In this document: positions 1 to 5,799 of the stretch, piece by piece
Layout: the number at the start of each line of letters is the position of its first letter
Position numbering within the stretch: the stretch's first letter is position 1
Source of the DNA: JAGNRR01 sp964389575
Lineage (GTDB): Bacteria > Bacteroidota > Bacteroidia > Chitinophagales > Chitinophagaceae
Direction: 5' to 3'
DNA length: 6,200 nt
NCBI GenBank assembly: GCA_964389575.1
Contig: CAYMFF010000099.1
Span: forward strand, 1 to 6,200
Program-made: the position numbers and the translations under genes
The notes under the pieces: model-generated
Told to the model about the DNA's origin: nothing
The model's input: only the letters and a program-made list of their open reading frames with translations
The model's database searches: none

Positions 1-329
1 TTTATTCGATTTTTACGCTGAATAGATCCCGTTGCAGTCTTAATTGCTAAACAACGATAAGTATATGGCAAGTAGGGTTTTCGGAGCATATACTTTCGGT
101 AAGTGGTAAGCCAACTTTACAAATTTTCTTTTTAAATTTTCGGAAAAGATAATTTGTGAATTTTGTGTTTTGCTACGAAGCAGATTTTTCAATTTAGAGT
201 GAAAGCCCTATTTGCTATATACATTGTTGTAGGGCGTATTTCTTCGTTCGTTTTGGGTTGGCAAAGTCATACTCTTTGGCAAGTTTTGCTTTGTGTGCTG
301 GCTTGTGCGACTTGCCAATATGTATGACT
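1..329. other. Non-coding left flank
   Basis: No credible protein-coding gene or tRNA/rRNA on either strand. The stretch is filled by the inverted-repeat element at 51-230 and the stem-loop at 263-331, joined by a short G/T-rich stretch (236-262). The first 50 bases show nothing I can assign. Confidence 0.6.
51..230. repeat. 180-bp structured element with terminal imperfect inverted repeats
   Basis: The plus strand at 51-77 and the reverse complement of 206-230 align at 22 of 25 positions with one 2-nt gap, sharing ACAAC, GTATAT, GCAA and TAGGG blocks. Inside are two smaller hairpins: AAGTATATG (59-67) with CATATACTT (87-95), perfect over 9 bp, and ACAAATTTTCT (119-129) with AGATAATTTGT (147-157), 10 of 11. 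The right repeat also carries GCCCTA/TAGGGC ends (205-210, 230-235). No open frame of note runs through it. Candidates are a cassette attachment site read by folding, a miniature mobile element, or a structured RNA; the sequence alone does not decide. Confidence 0.6.
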
Positions 330-331
330 TT
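263..331. repeat. Large stem-loop abutting the nuclease stop codon
   Basis: Outer arms AAAGTCATAC (263-272) and GTATGACTTT (322-331) pair perfectly over 10 bp. After a 3x3 internal loop, inner arms TTGGCAAG (276-283) and CTTGCCAA (311-318) pair over 8 bp, closing a 27-nt loop. The TAA stop of the nuclease gene (332-330) lies in the right outer arm. No T-run follows on the minus strand, so it is not a textbook intrinsic terminator. It may protect the 3' end of the operon mRNA, end transcription weakly, or be part of a folded recombination site. Confidence 0.7.
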
Positions 332-1394
332 AGCGTTGGCGTTCTATCCATTGTTTCAATTCTTGTTTACTTGGTAAAGCAGTTTGATATTTACTAGCAA
401 AAATTTGTTCGTTATTTTCAGGTAAGGTATATTCAACGACAGACTCACTTTTATTTTGACAAAGGATTAATCCTATGGTTGGGTTTTCTTTTTCCATTCT
501 TATTTCTCGGTCGTAGTAGTTCACATACATTTGCATCTGGCCAATATCTTGGTGTTTTAGTTTGCCAATTTTTAAGTCTATCAGAACAAAGCATCTCAAT
601 ATTCGGTGATAAAATACAAGGTCAATTCTAAAATGTTGCTCGTCAAATGTTATTCTTTTTTGTCTTGCTACAAAACTGAATCCTGTTCCAAGTTCAAGCA
701 AGAAGTTTCCCAACTTGTCTATTAGCTCTTGCTCTAAATCACTTTCCGAATAGTTAGATTTTTCAGAAAGTCCGAGGAATTCCAAGATGTATGGGTCTTT
801 TATAGCATCCATAGTTTTTTCAATGAGTAATCCTTTTTCTGAAAGTTCTTTGACTTTGTCTTTATCTCTGCTTAAAGCAAGTCTGGTGTAAAGAGCAGAG
901 TCGTATTGCCTATTTAGTTCTCTTACACTCCAGTTGTTCTTTTGGGCTTCTATTTCATAAAAATTTCGTTCATCTTCATTGTCTATTTGAATCAGTTTTA
1001 TGTAGTGCGACCAACTCAAAGGGAATTTAGTAGAAGGTGACTGACCTTTTTGAGATTCCGCCAAGGGTGTTGCCGAAATTGATTCTTGAGAATTCGACAA
1101 CAGTGTTGCCGAATTTTGATAAGTGAAATAAAAAGCTCTCATTCGTTCAATATTTCTGACGGAGAACCCTTTGCCAAATTCATTGGTTAAAACATCCGAA
1201 AGTCCTTTAAGTAATTGTTTACCGTACTCTGCCCGCTCTTTACCTTGCTGTTCTTCTTCCACAATTCGCTTACCAATTTCAAAATAGGTGAGAACCATAG
1301 TTTGGTTTACTACACGAACAACTTGTTTCCGAGCCAAGTGTAATAGCTCAGTTATATTGTTGTAGAATGTGGTATTTGAAAGATTATTATTCAT
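330..1394 (-). CDS. DUF1016/YhcG-family PD-(D/E)xK nuclease
   Basis: A 354-residue member of the DUF1016 (YhcG) family, predicted DNases with an N-terminal helical domain and a C-terminal PD-(D/E)xK nuclease domain. The N-terminal domain shows the family signature VVRVVNQTMVLTYFEIGKRI followed by EYGKQLL and FSVRNIERMRAFY. After a serine-rich linker comes SWSHYIKL and a helical middle. The nuclease core has E234 (FLLELG), D258 (FRIDLVFYHR), then D273 and K275 (VLIDLKIGKL), with QMQMYV (Q286 region) on the next helix. The second acidic residue is Asp in DxK rather than the commoner Glu. The ATG at 1394 fits the family's usual N-terminus and overlaps the previous stop by 8 bp. A GTG at 1487 would extend it by 31 residues lying within the upstream gene, and is not preferred. 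The linker holds a 36-bp tandem duplication. As last gene of the operon it may be the effector, but DUF1016 genes also occur alone. Confidence 0.92.
   Translation of the reverse strand: MNNNLSNTTFYNNITELLHLARKQVVRVVNQTMVLTYFEIGKRIVEEEQQGKERAEYGKQLLKGLSDVLTNEFGKGFSVRNIERMRAFYFTYQNSATLLSNSQESISATPLAESQKGQSPSTKFPLSWSHYIKLIQIDNEDERNFYEIEAQKNNWSVRELNRQYDSALYTRLALSRDKDKVKELSEKGLLIEKTMDAIKDPYILEFLGLSEKSNYSESDLEQELIDKLGNFLLELGTGFSFVARQKRITFDEQHFRIDLVFYHRILRCFVLIDLKIGKLKHQDIGQMQMYVNYYDREIRMEKENPTIGLILCQNKSESVVEYTLPENNEQIFASKYQTALPSKQELKQWIERQR
1051..1116. repeat. Tandem 36-bp imperfect duplication in the nuclease gene
   Basis: Bases 1051-1080 and 1087-1116, offset by 36, match at 24 of 30 positions, both ending in GTGTTGCCGAA followed by T-rich sequence. 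In the protein they give the 12-residue units NSATLLSNSQES and ISATPLAESQKG (residues 94-117) in the linker between the DUF1016 N-terminal domain and the nuclease. The offset keeps the frame, so the copy number could vary without breaking the gene. Confidence 0.75.
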
Positions 1395-2820
1395 CGCACC
1401 AATTAATTGTTCCACTAAAAAGTTCTGGCCAATGCAATCTAAGGGTGCTCCATATTTCTTTATAGTAGTTATTAGTAATATCTGCACCCGAAGCGGTCGG
1501 GCTTTTTTGCACGAGTGTACCTAAAGCACCTTTTAAATTATAGGGTAATATTTTGTAACAAGACTGGAAAGATTCATTAATGTAAAGTACTTTTTTGCCC
1601 TCCTGCCTCAAATTGCCGTTATCAATTCTAAACAGGTCGTTATCCTGCTCGTCCATTGCTTTAAAGAAAACGCCCATCCTAGTTTTATAGGCTATGCCGA
1701 ATATTACAGGCTCACTTATAAGTTGAACATCACAAAGTGAAAGTTTGGGGCACTTTCCGTTACTGTACGGTTTCGCTCTATCCAAAGTTTTATTGGAAAA
1801 ATTGCCGTTGATTAGACTTTTCTTAATTTTTCCTTCTTTATAAAAGTGTATTAAAAATTGGTTGTCCACTTGAAAATCCAAGCCAATACAATTTGTCCAA
1901 TTACTTTCAGGTTTACTTGTAATTTTATAGTTTCCTGTTTTGCGGTCTAAGCAGAAGTAGTGTTTATAAGTTACTTTATTAGCAGTGTTTACTTGTGGTT
2001 CATTATCAGAGGACTCATTGGCTTCATTTTCTAATTCTTTTGGTCGTTCAAATAAACTCTCACCATTTCTAATTTGCTCCCCAAATCGTTTTTCTAGTTT
2101 TTCTTTGAACCATTCTTTGCCGAAATAAGTCAAAGGTCTTATTCCACCAAGTAAATTTATATATGGATAAATAGCCCTGCCAGCTTGTTCCAGGTTTCCT
2201 TCATCCAATTTATTCTCTTTGATAAATTCTAACGCTCCAATTAAAGCAGGTTTATATCTTCCAAACCGAGCCTGCCCAAAGTATTTGGTTCTTAAGGACG
2301 TATTCTTGAATAGAATTTTTGTTAACTCATATTTATCAGAACGTGAATTGTCTACAGATAAGTAAAACGACCACCATAATCCTGAAATAGGGTAATCAAT
2401 CAAGTCTGCTTGAGAAGAATTGGTTTGAATCCAATGATTAATTACATAGTTAACTTTAGATTTCTTGTAATTCTCGTTGTACAGATCATCCCATCTTCTA
2501 GTTATATATGAATAGAATGTATTATGATTTTGAAAAGTCCAAAATCCGATATCCGAGGCTTGCTTTGGACTTAAGCTCTCGAGAGCTTCATAAAGAATTT
2601 TACCAGCTTCAAATTCTGTGCTGTTATTCTCCAAGGCTTCACACATTTGTTGAACAAGTTCAGGTGATATAGAATCGATTTCGCTTTGCTCTGTAACCAA
2701 GTTGAAACTATTATCTGGTTGAAACTCATCCTCAGTATAATAATTTAGTAAGCTCCCGTTCAAGTATTTTACCTTAGTTTTTAGGTCTTTAATTGCTTCT
2801 ATTGTGTATTTAACTCCCAT
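1387..2820 (-). CDS. DUF6339-like protein with extra C-terminal domain
   Basis: A 477-residue protein. Residues about 50-250 resemble the DUF6339 family as I remember it: a block at FWTFQNHNTFYSYITRRW (93-110), an ISGLWWSFYLSVDNSR block (145-160), YELTKILFKNTSLR (164-177), and a helical run to about 248. This assignment is from memory and not verified. An acidic low-complexity linker (259-281, rich in E/N/S) joins a second, beta-rich half (about 284-430) with no motif I recognise. I recall DUF6339 proteins in accessory islands with helicases, nucleases and ATPases; none has a function known to me. The ATG is 2 bp after the previous stop. The TAA stop lies inside the start of the nuclease gene (ATGAATAA, 8-bp overlap). 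The last 40 or so residues are coded across a GC-rich hairpin (1487-1501), which may mark a recombination joint. No membrane segment or signal peptide. Confidence 0.8.
   Translation of the reverse strand: MGVKYTIEAIKDLKTKVKYLNGSLLNYYTEDEFQPDNSFNLVTEQSEIDSISPELVQQMCEALENNSTEFEAGKILYEALESLSPKQASDIGFWTFQNHNTFYSYITRRWDDLYNENYKKSKVNYVINHWIQTNSSQADLIDYPISGLWWSFYLSVDNSRSDKYELTKILFKNTSLRTKYFGQARFGRYKPALIGALEFIKENKLDEGNLEQAGRAIYPYINLLGGIRPLTYFGKEWFKEKLEKRFGEQIRNGESLFERPKELENEANESSDNEPQVNTANKVTYKHYFCLDRKTGNYKITSKPESNWTNCIGLDFQVDNQFLIHFYKEGKIKKSLINGNFSNKTLDRAKPYSNGKCPKLSLCDVQLISEPVIFGIAYKTRMGVFFKAMDEQDNDLFRIDNGNLRQEGKKVLYINESFQSCYKILPYNLKGALGTLVQKSPTASGADITNNYYKEIWSTLRLHWPELFSGTINWCDE
1487..1508 (+). 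terminator. Terminator-like hairpin inside the DUF6339-like gene, plus-strand orientation
   Basis: CCCGA (1487-1491) pairs with TCGGG (1497-1501) around a 5-nt loop, followed almost at once by six T (1503-1508) on the plus strand. It is a local GC-rich patch in AT-rich coding DNA. In this orientation it would stop antisense transcription, not the operon; on the minus strand the tract reads as A before the stem. The stem is only 5 bp, so strength is doubtful. Confidence 0.35.
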
Positions 2821-2822
2821 AA

Positions 2823-3593
2823 TTATGCTAAAGATTCAGTGTTTTCAGATTCAATTTCAGGTACAGCGGTGCTCACCATTTTTTCAATACAATTTCCAAG
2901 AATTAAATTTGCAACGTTAGGAATATCGTAAGTGTCTAATTCCTCAATATTATATCCATTGGCTGTTAAAAGTCTTGAAAGTTGATCCTGCCATTTCCCA
3001 CTAATATTGTTAGAATTTATAATTTCTGACAGAGAATATTGAATGCAGCCATTTCCAAAACTTGCTAATACAAAAGGTGTTGAGTTGTCGTGCTTTATCC
3101 AACGTTGTAGTTTCTCATGAGTTTTTTCTGGCAGTTCAATCGTTATCCAATCATTGCTTAGGTCATAGGCAATTTTATCCTTCCCAATTCCAAACCGAAT
3201 TAATCCGGTAAGTCCTTTTTCTTGATTTAATACGATTGAGTCTTTTTCTAAAATACCAATACAATCTCCACATTCATAGTAGTCTGTATCTCCGTTTATT
3301 TCGATTGAGCCGTCTTGCTTAGCTACCATCATCAAGGTATATTTTATTGTATTACCAAGAAGGTTAAAAGACATTTTTCTTGACCAGTTATTTTCAGTAA
3401 TTCTGAATAAATCTCTATAAAAAGTTTGAGTGTTTTCTAACTCAAGAACAATGTCTATTGAATCATGCCGATTATAATTCCCAAGTTTAACATTAATTGT
3501 TAACTCATCGGTTCCTACCTCAGAAGAAATATATTTTACTTCAGTGTTTGTTAAATCAAAGAAATTATATGGGTAATCTGTATTAGTCTTCAT
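2823..3593 (-). CDS. Uncharacterised beta-rich protein of the operon
   Basis: A 256-residue protein that I do not recognise. Roughly residues 15-150 read as alternating beta strands, including INVKLG, IDIVLELENTQTFYRDLFRI (a T-x-x-YR segment at 57-60), IKYTLMMVA and LIRFGI. There is a CxxC-like pair in ECGDCIG (C108, C111). The later part is more helical (156-166, 187-212, 224-240), and the last 15 residues are acidic and probably disordered. There is no signal peptide, membrane helix or recognisable enzyme motif. The ATG lies inside the end of the ATPase gene (shared ATGAAGACTAA, 11 bp), and the TAA stop is 2 bp from the next ATG, implying translational coupling and a stoichiometric partner. 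An adaptor or recognition subunit between the ATPase and the following protein is a guess from position only. Confidence 0.85.
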   Translation of the reverse strand: MKTNTDYPYNFFDLTNTEVKYISSEVGTDELTINVKLGNYNRHDSIDIVLELENTQTFYRDLFRITENNWSRKMSFNLLGNTIKYTLMMVAKQDGSIEINGDTDYYECGDCIGILEKDSIVLNQEKGLTGLIRFGIGKDKIAYDLSNDWITIELPEKTHEKLQRWIKHDNSTPFVLASFGNGCIQYSLSEIINSNNISGKWQDQLSRLLTANGYNIEELDTYDIPNVANLILGNCIEKMVSTAVPEIESENTESLA

Positions 3594-5334
3594 TATTTAA
3601 GATTTTAATATTTAGTCCTACTCGCTCTGGAGAATTGAGTCTGAATTCAACTGTATTTATACCTTCATTCAGGATTCCCTTAATGATATTAGACTCTCTT
3701 GACCAGCCATTATTTACCGAGATAATTTCAAGTCTTTCTTCTTTCGAACTTCTTGAAGAATCAGTTGCTGGCGTGAGAAGTACTTCCGCTTCTTTTTGTT
3801 CGGTAGTATTGGATATAGAAAGGGTGTATATCCAACCTCTTGCATCTTTTTTAGAAACTAGCTTTTTTCGTGCTCTTGTTTTTTTGGGGCAAGTACAAGG
3901 TTTGTCGCCGCAAATGGAGCAAAAATTAGCAGGTTGTGGTGGGCACTCACATGGTTTTTTTTGACATCTTTTGCAAACTTCGATTGGTTTAATGGTTGTT
4001 GTGCCTATGCTCAATCCTTCAAGCCCTGGCATATCAAAAGTGTCTTTCTTGTATTTTTCACAATATTTACCCCACGATTCTTTAATGAAATTATTAATCT
4101 CTCTAATAGCTTCTTCGCAATCTGGTTGGTCAATTTTTGTAGCATATTTTGGATCCCATTCCGTATGCGTCTTGCTTTCCATTTTTCGTAGAATCTTGTT
4201 TCCTATTTCAGTCCCACAAAAGAATACTCCGCAATATCCACGACTTATGAATTGTCCGATACTGCTTCTGTAAATCAACATTTTTTGTTCTCTAAAAAAA
4301 GACATGTTCCCATTGAAGTCATTATGCTGAGATATTTTCAGAGTACATTTTCCCAAACTCGGAAGGTTTTTTGCGTAAGTTTCAGTGTCTTCGTATTTTT
4401 CAGTCCAAGTTTCAACATAACATTTAGACTTTCCCGCTTCCGTTGGATTCTTTTTAGCTCTATTATTTTCATATCGCTCAGGTAAATATTGTTCTAAAAG
4501 TTGATAAAAAGTATTACTACTTATAATAGTGTCATCAATTTCAATGATTAAATCATCATCTAGAATTGCCATCCAAAAATTGTTGATAGCAGATTTTATC
4601 ATTTTCACAGAAGCATTTTCATAAGACCATAATCCTATCATTGTAATGGTGGTTCCGAGTTGATTTTCTGCTCTTCTAAAGGGTAGTGAAGTGTCAGGCT
4701 CTACTTCGTATTCTGGCTTAACTGGTTGATAAGGGAAATATCCATCGGAGTTGTACTTCTCGTTATTGTATTCGTGAGTTGCAAAGCGGGTTAATCCTTC
4801 ATATATCGAACCTTTTTCACTTATTGTATGAACAAAAATTGTTCTCATTGCGGAAACAGCGTATAATGCTGCTTTCCCTTGACCTTCTGACCCAGCAGCA
4901 CTATCTGAATCGTGGTAAGAATGAGTACCACGAGAAAAAGCCCCATATCTAGTCTTGTCAATGTCTTCATTGGAGGTAAAGTCCATTCCTTTGGTATTGC
5001 TATCAGAAATAGATAAATAGGGCACCTTATTACCAAAGGATTTGATTTGCAGTTGAATCTCGCTTATTAAGGATTCGTATTGCGTTTGGTCTTTCCATTT
5101 TTCGTAAACGCAATTCCACCTTTCAATCAATTCATTAAAATGTGGTATTCGACCTGAGTTGATTGCGTCGAACTCAAATTTGATTGTAACAGGTTCGGTC
5201 TCGTCGAACCTATTATCAATGGCGTTTTGAGTTGCTTCTCTTACTACAGATTCAAAAATATTCTTTGAAAAGTCTTTAATTCCCGTATCCTTTGGATTTT
5301 CTGTTTTACCGCCTTGTCTAAAATTCCATCCCAT
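3583..5334 (-). CDS. GHKL-fold ATPase with tandem zinc-binding motifs
   Basis: A 583-residue soluble protein. The N-terminal third carries the GHKL (gyrase/Hsp90/MutL) ATP-binding motifs. The N-box is EATQNAIDN with E33 as likely general base and N37 for Mg2+. Motif G1 is LSISDSNTKGMD, with D111 contacting adenine and G116. Motif G2 is GSEGQGKAAL (148-157). A middle segment has FFREQKMLIYRSS (346-358) and LRKMESKTHTEW (382-393), in the position of a transducer domain, where K351 or a neighbour could contact ATP. Two near-identical zinc motifs follow: C454/C457/C462/C464 and C472/C475/C480/C482, each CxxC-x4-CxCP. A basic linker (485-496) leads to a beta-rich C-terminal domain (about 498-583). 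GHKL ATPases normally act as ATP-gated dimer clamps. Relatives are known in restriction-like and MORC-related operons, so a DNA-clamp or sensor role here is a reasonable inference. Its end overlaps the next gene by 11 bp. Confidence 0.88.
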   Translation of the reverse strand: MGWNFRQGGKTENPKDTGIKDFSKNIFESVVREATQNAIDNRFDETEPVTIKFEFDAINSGRIPHFNELIERWNCVYEKWKDQTQYESLISEIQLQIKSFGNKVPYLSISDSNTKGMDFTSNEDIDKTRYGAFSRGTHSYHDSDSAAGSEGQGKAALYAVSAMRTIFVHTISEKGSIYEGLTRFATHEYNNEKYNSDGYFPYQPVKPEYEVEPDTSLPFRRAENQLGTTITMIGLWSYENASVKMIKSAINNFWMAILDDDLIIEIDDTIISSNTFYQLLEQYLPERYENNRAKKNPTEAGKSKCYVETWTEKYEDTETYAKNLPSLGKCTLKISQHNDFNGNMSFFREQKMLIYRSSIGQFISRGYCGVFFCGTEIGNKILRKMESKTHTEWDPKYATKIDQPDCEEAIREINNFIKESWGKYCEKYKKDTFDMPGLEGLSIGTTTIKPIEVCKRCQKKPCECPPQPANFCSICGDKPCTCPKKTRARKKLVSKKDARGWIYTLSISNTTEQKEAEVLLTPATDSSRSSKEERLEIISVNNGWSRESNIIKGILNEGINTVEFRLNSPERVGLNIKILNNED

Positions 5335-5336
5335 AT

Positions 5337-5567
5337 TTAAAAATTAAAAGTGTCGTTTTTGCTGGATAGATTGTTCTTGTATAAAGTTTCCATTATTTTC
5401 ATTTCGTCTTTTATAGCTTTTAACATTTTTCTTATTTCTTCACTTTCGTAGTGGTAGTTTCCGCGGTTAGAACACTTTGAAAGACTGCGAATGCCTTTAA
5501 TTAGATTTTCCACTCTTTTAGAAGCTACACGCTTAAATCTATCCGATTTTACTCTATCAATAGCCAT
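5337..5567 (-). CDS. Small basic helical protein, first gene of the operon
   Basis: A 76-residue protein of no family I can name with confidence. It is rich in Lys/Arg and predicted almost wholly helical. The N-terminal part contains RFKRVASKRVENLIKGI, the middle SLSKCSNRGNYHYES, and the C-terminal part a heptad-like helix KMLKAIKDEMKIMETLYK. There is no signal peptide or membrane segment. The ATG lies about 30 bp downstream of the TATATTTG box, and the TAA stop is separated from the ATPase start codon by 2 bp, so the two are surely co-transcribed. The KRV...LSxCSNRxNYxY pattern resembles small conserved proteins I recall beside other accessory ATPases, but I cannot verify that. Possible roles are an accessory subunit of the ATPase, a DNA-binding factor, or a regulator; a classical helix-turn-helix is not evident. 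It is unlikely to be a spurious ORF given its composition, spacing and promoter. Confidence 0.8.
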   Translation of the reverse strand: MAIDRVKSDRFKRVASKRVENLIKGIRSLSKCSNRGNYHYESEEIRKMLKAIKDEMKIMETLYKNNLSSKNDTFNF

Positions 5568-5595
5568 TTGTGCTTATATATGTTAATATGTAGCG

Positions 5596-5625
5596 CAAAT
5601 ATAAACAAATATTTTAAATGGCAAA
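5596..5625 (-). promoter_or_regulatory. Bacteroidota-type promoter of the five-gene operon
   Basis: On the minus strand a -33 element TTTG (5625-5622) is followed after 18 nt by TATATTTG (5603-5596), an exact match to the Bacteroidota -7 consensus TAnnTTTG. The predicted start of transcription, a few bases downstream, leaves a leader of only about 20-25 nt before the ATG at 5567. It is the only such pair I noticed upstream of the operon. No operator-like palindrome overlaps it. Confidence 0.65.
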
Positions 5626-5669
5626 TATATTACAGATTTTTATTTGCAGGATTGTCTGGGAAGGCTCTT

Positions 5670-5710
5670 TTGGGTTTTATGCGTGGGCTTTGTGTCTTGG
5701 TAAAACCCGA
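5670..5710. repeat. Stem-loop between recombinase and operon promoter
   Basis: Arms GGGTTTTA (5672-5679) and TAAAACCC (5701-5708) are perfect complements, extended outward by one T-G wobble and one T-A pair, around a 21-nt loop. It lies in the intergenic region between the recombinase and the operon promoter. Its role is unknown: it could insulate the operon from recombinase read-through or belong to the att-like region. Confidence 0.45.
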
Positions 5711-5739
5711 ATGTGCCTGGTATGGGTAAATTTTTATAT

Positions 5740-5771
5740 GCCCTACAACATCTGTATATGCCTATTGGGTA
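5740..5771 (+). repeat. Attachment-site-like motif next to the recombinase
   Basis: Begins GCCCTACAACA (5740-5750) and continues TCTGTATATGCC. The first 11 bases are identical to the minus strand at 235-225 on the far side of the operon, and the similarity goes on through TGTATAT and a G-run. A looser relative lies on the plus strand at 51-77. An 8-bp direct repeat TATATGCC occurs at 5735-5742 and 5755-5762. That it is a recombinase substrate is inferred from its place beside the recombinase gene; an isolated 11-mer match in AT-rich DNA could be chance. Confidence 0.4.
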
Positions 5772-5799
5772 TATATCTACTAAGTACCCTATACAGATG
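5749..5799. repeat. Bulged stem-loop overlapping the recombinase stop codon
   Basis: Perfect 10-bp arms CATCTGTATA (5749-5758) and TATACAGATG (5790-5799). A second 5-bp pair, GGGTA (5767-5771) with TACCC (5785-5789), stacks directly on the right outer arm and is separated from the left outer arm by an 8-nt bulge. Together they form a 15-bp bulged stem containing the TAG stop at 5789-5791. No T-tract follows on the minus strand, so a classical intrinsic terminator is not supported. It may stabilise the 3' end of the recombinase transcript or be part of a recombination site. Confidence 0.6.

Noticed and set aside
51..235. True integron attC site
   Set aside because: Layout is suggestive, but no clear RYYYAAC and GTTRRRY core boxes are present and the span is longer than usual, so it is reported only as a structured inverted-repeat element.
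1395..1487. N-terminal extension of the nuclease from a GTG at 1487
   Set aside because: The extra 31 residues do not resemble DUF1016 N-termini, would overlap the upstream gene by about 100 bp, and start in a hairpin. The ATG at 1394 gives a typical start and an 8-bp coupled overlap.
3635..4485. Several plus-strand open frames of 77-109 codons
   Set aside because: All lie antisense to the GHKL ATPase, whose motifs run unbroken through the region, and none has family-like sequence.
5749..5799. Intrinsic terminator of the recombinase gene
   Set aside because: The stem is good but no T-tract follows on the minus strand.
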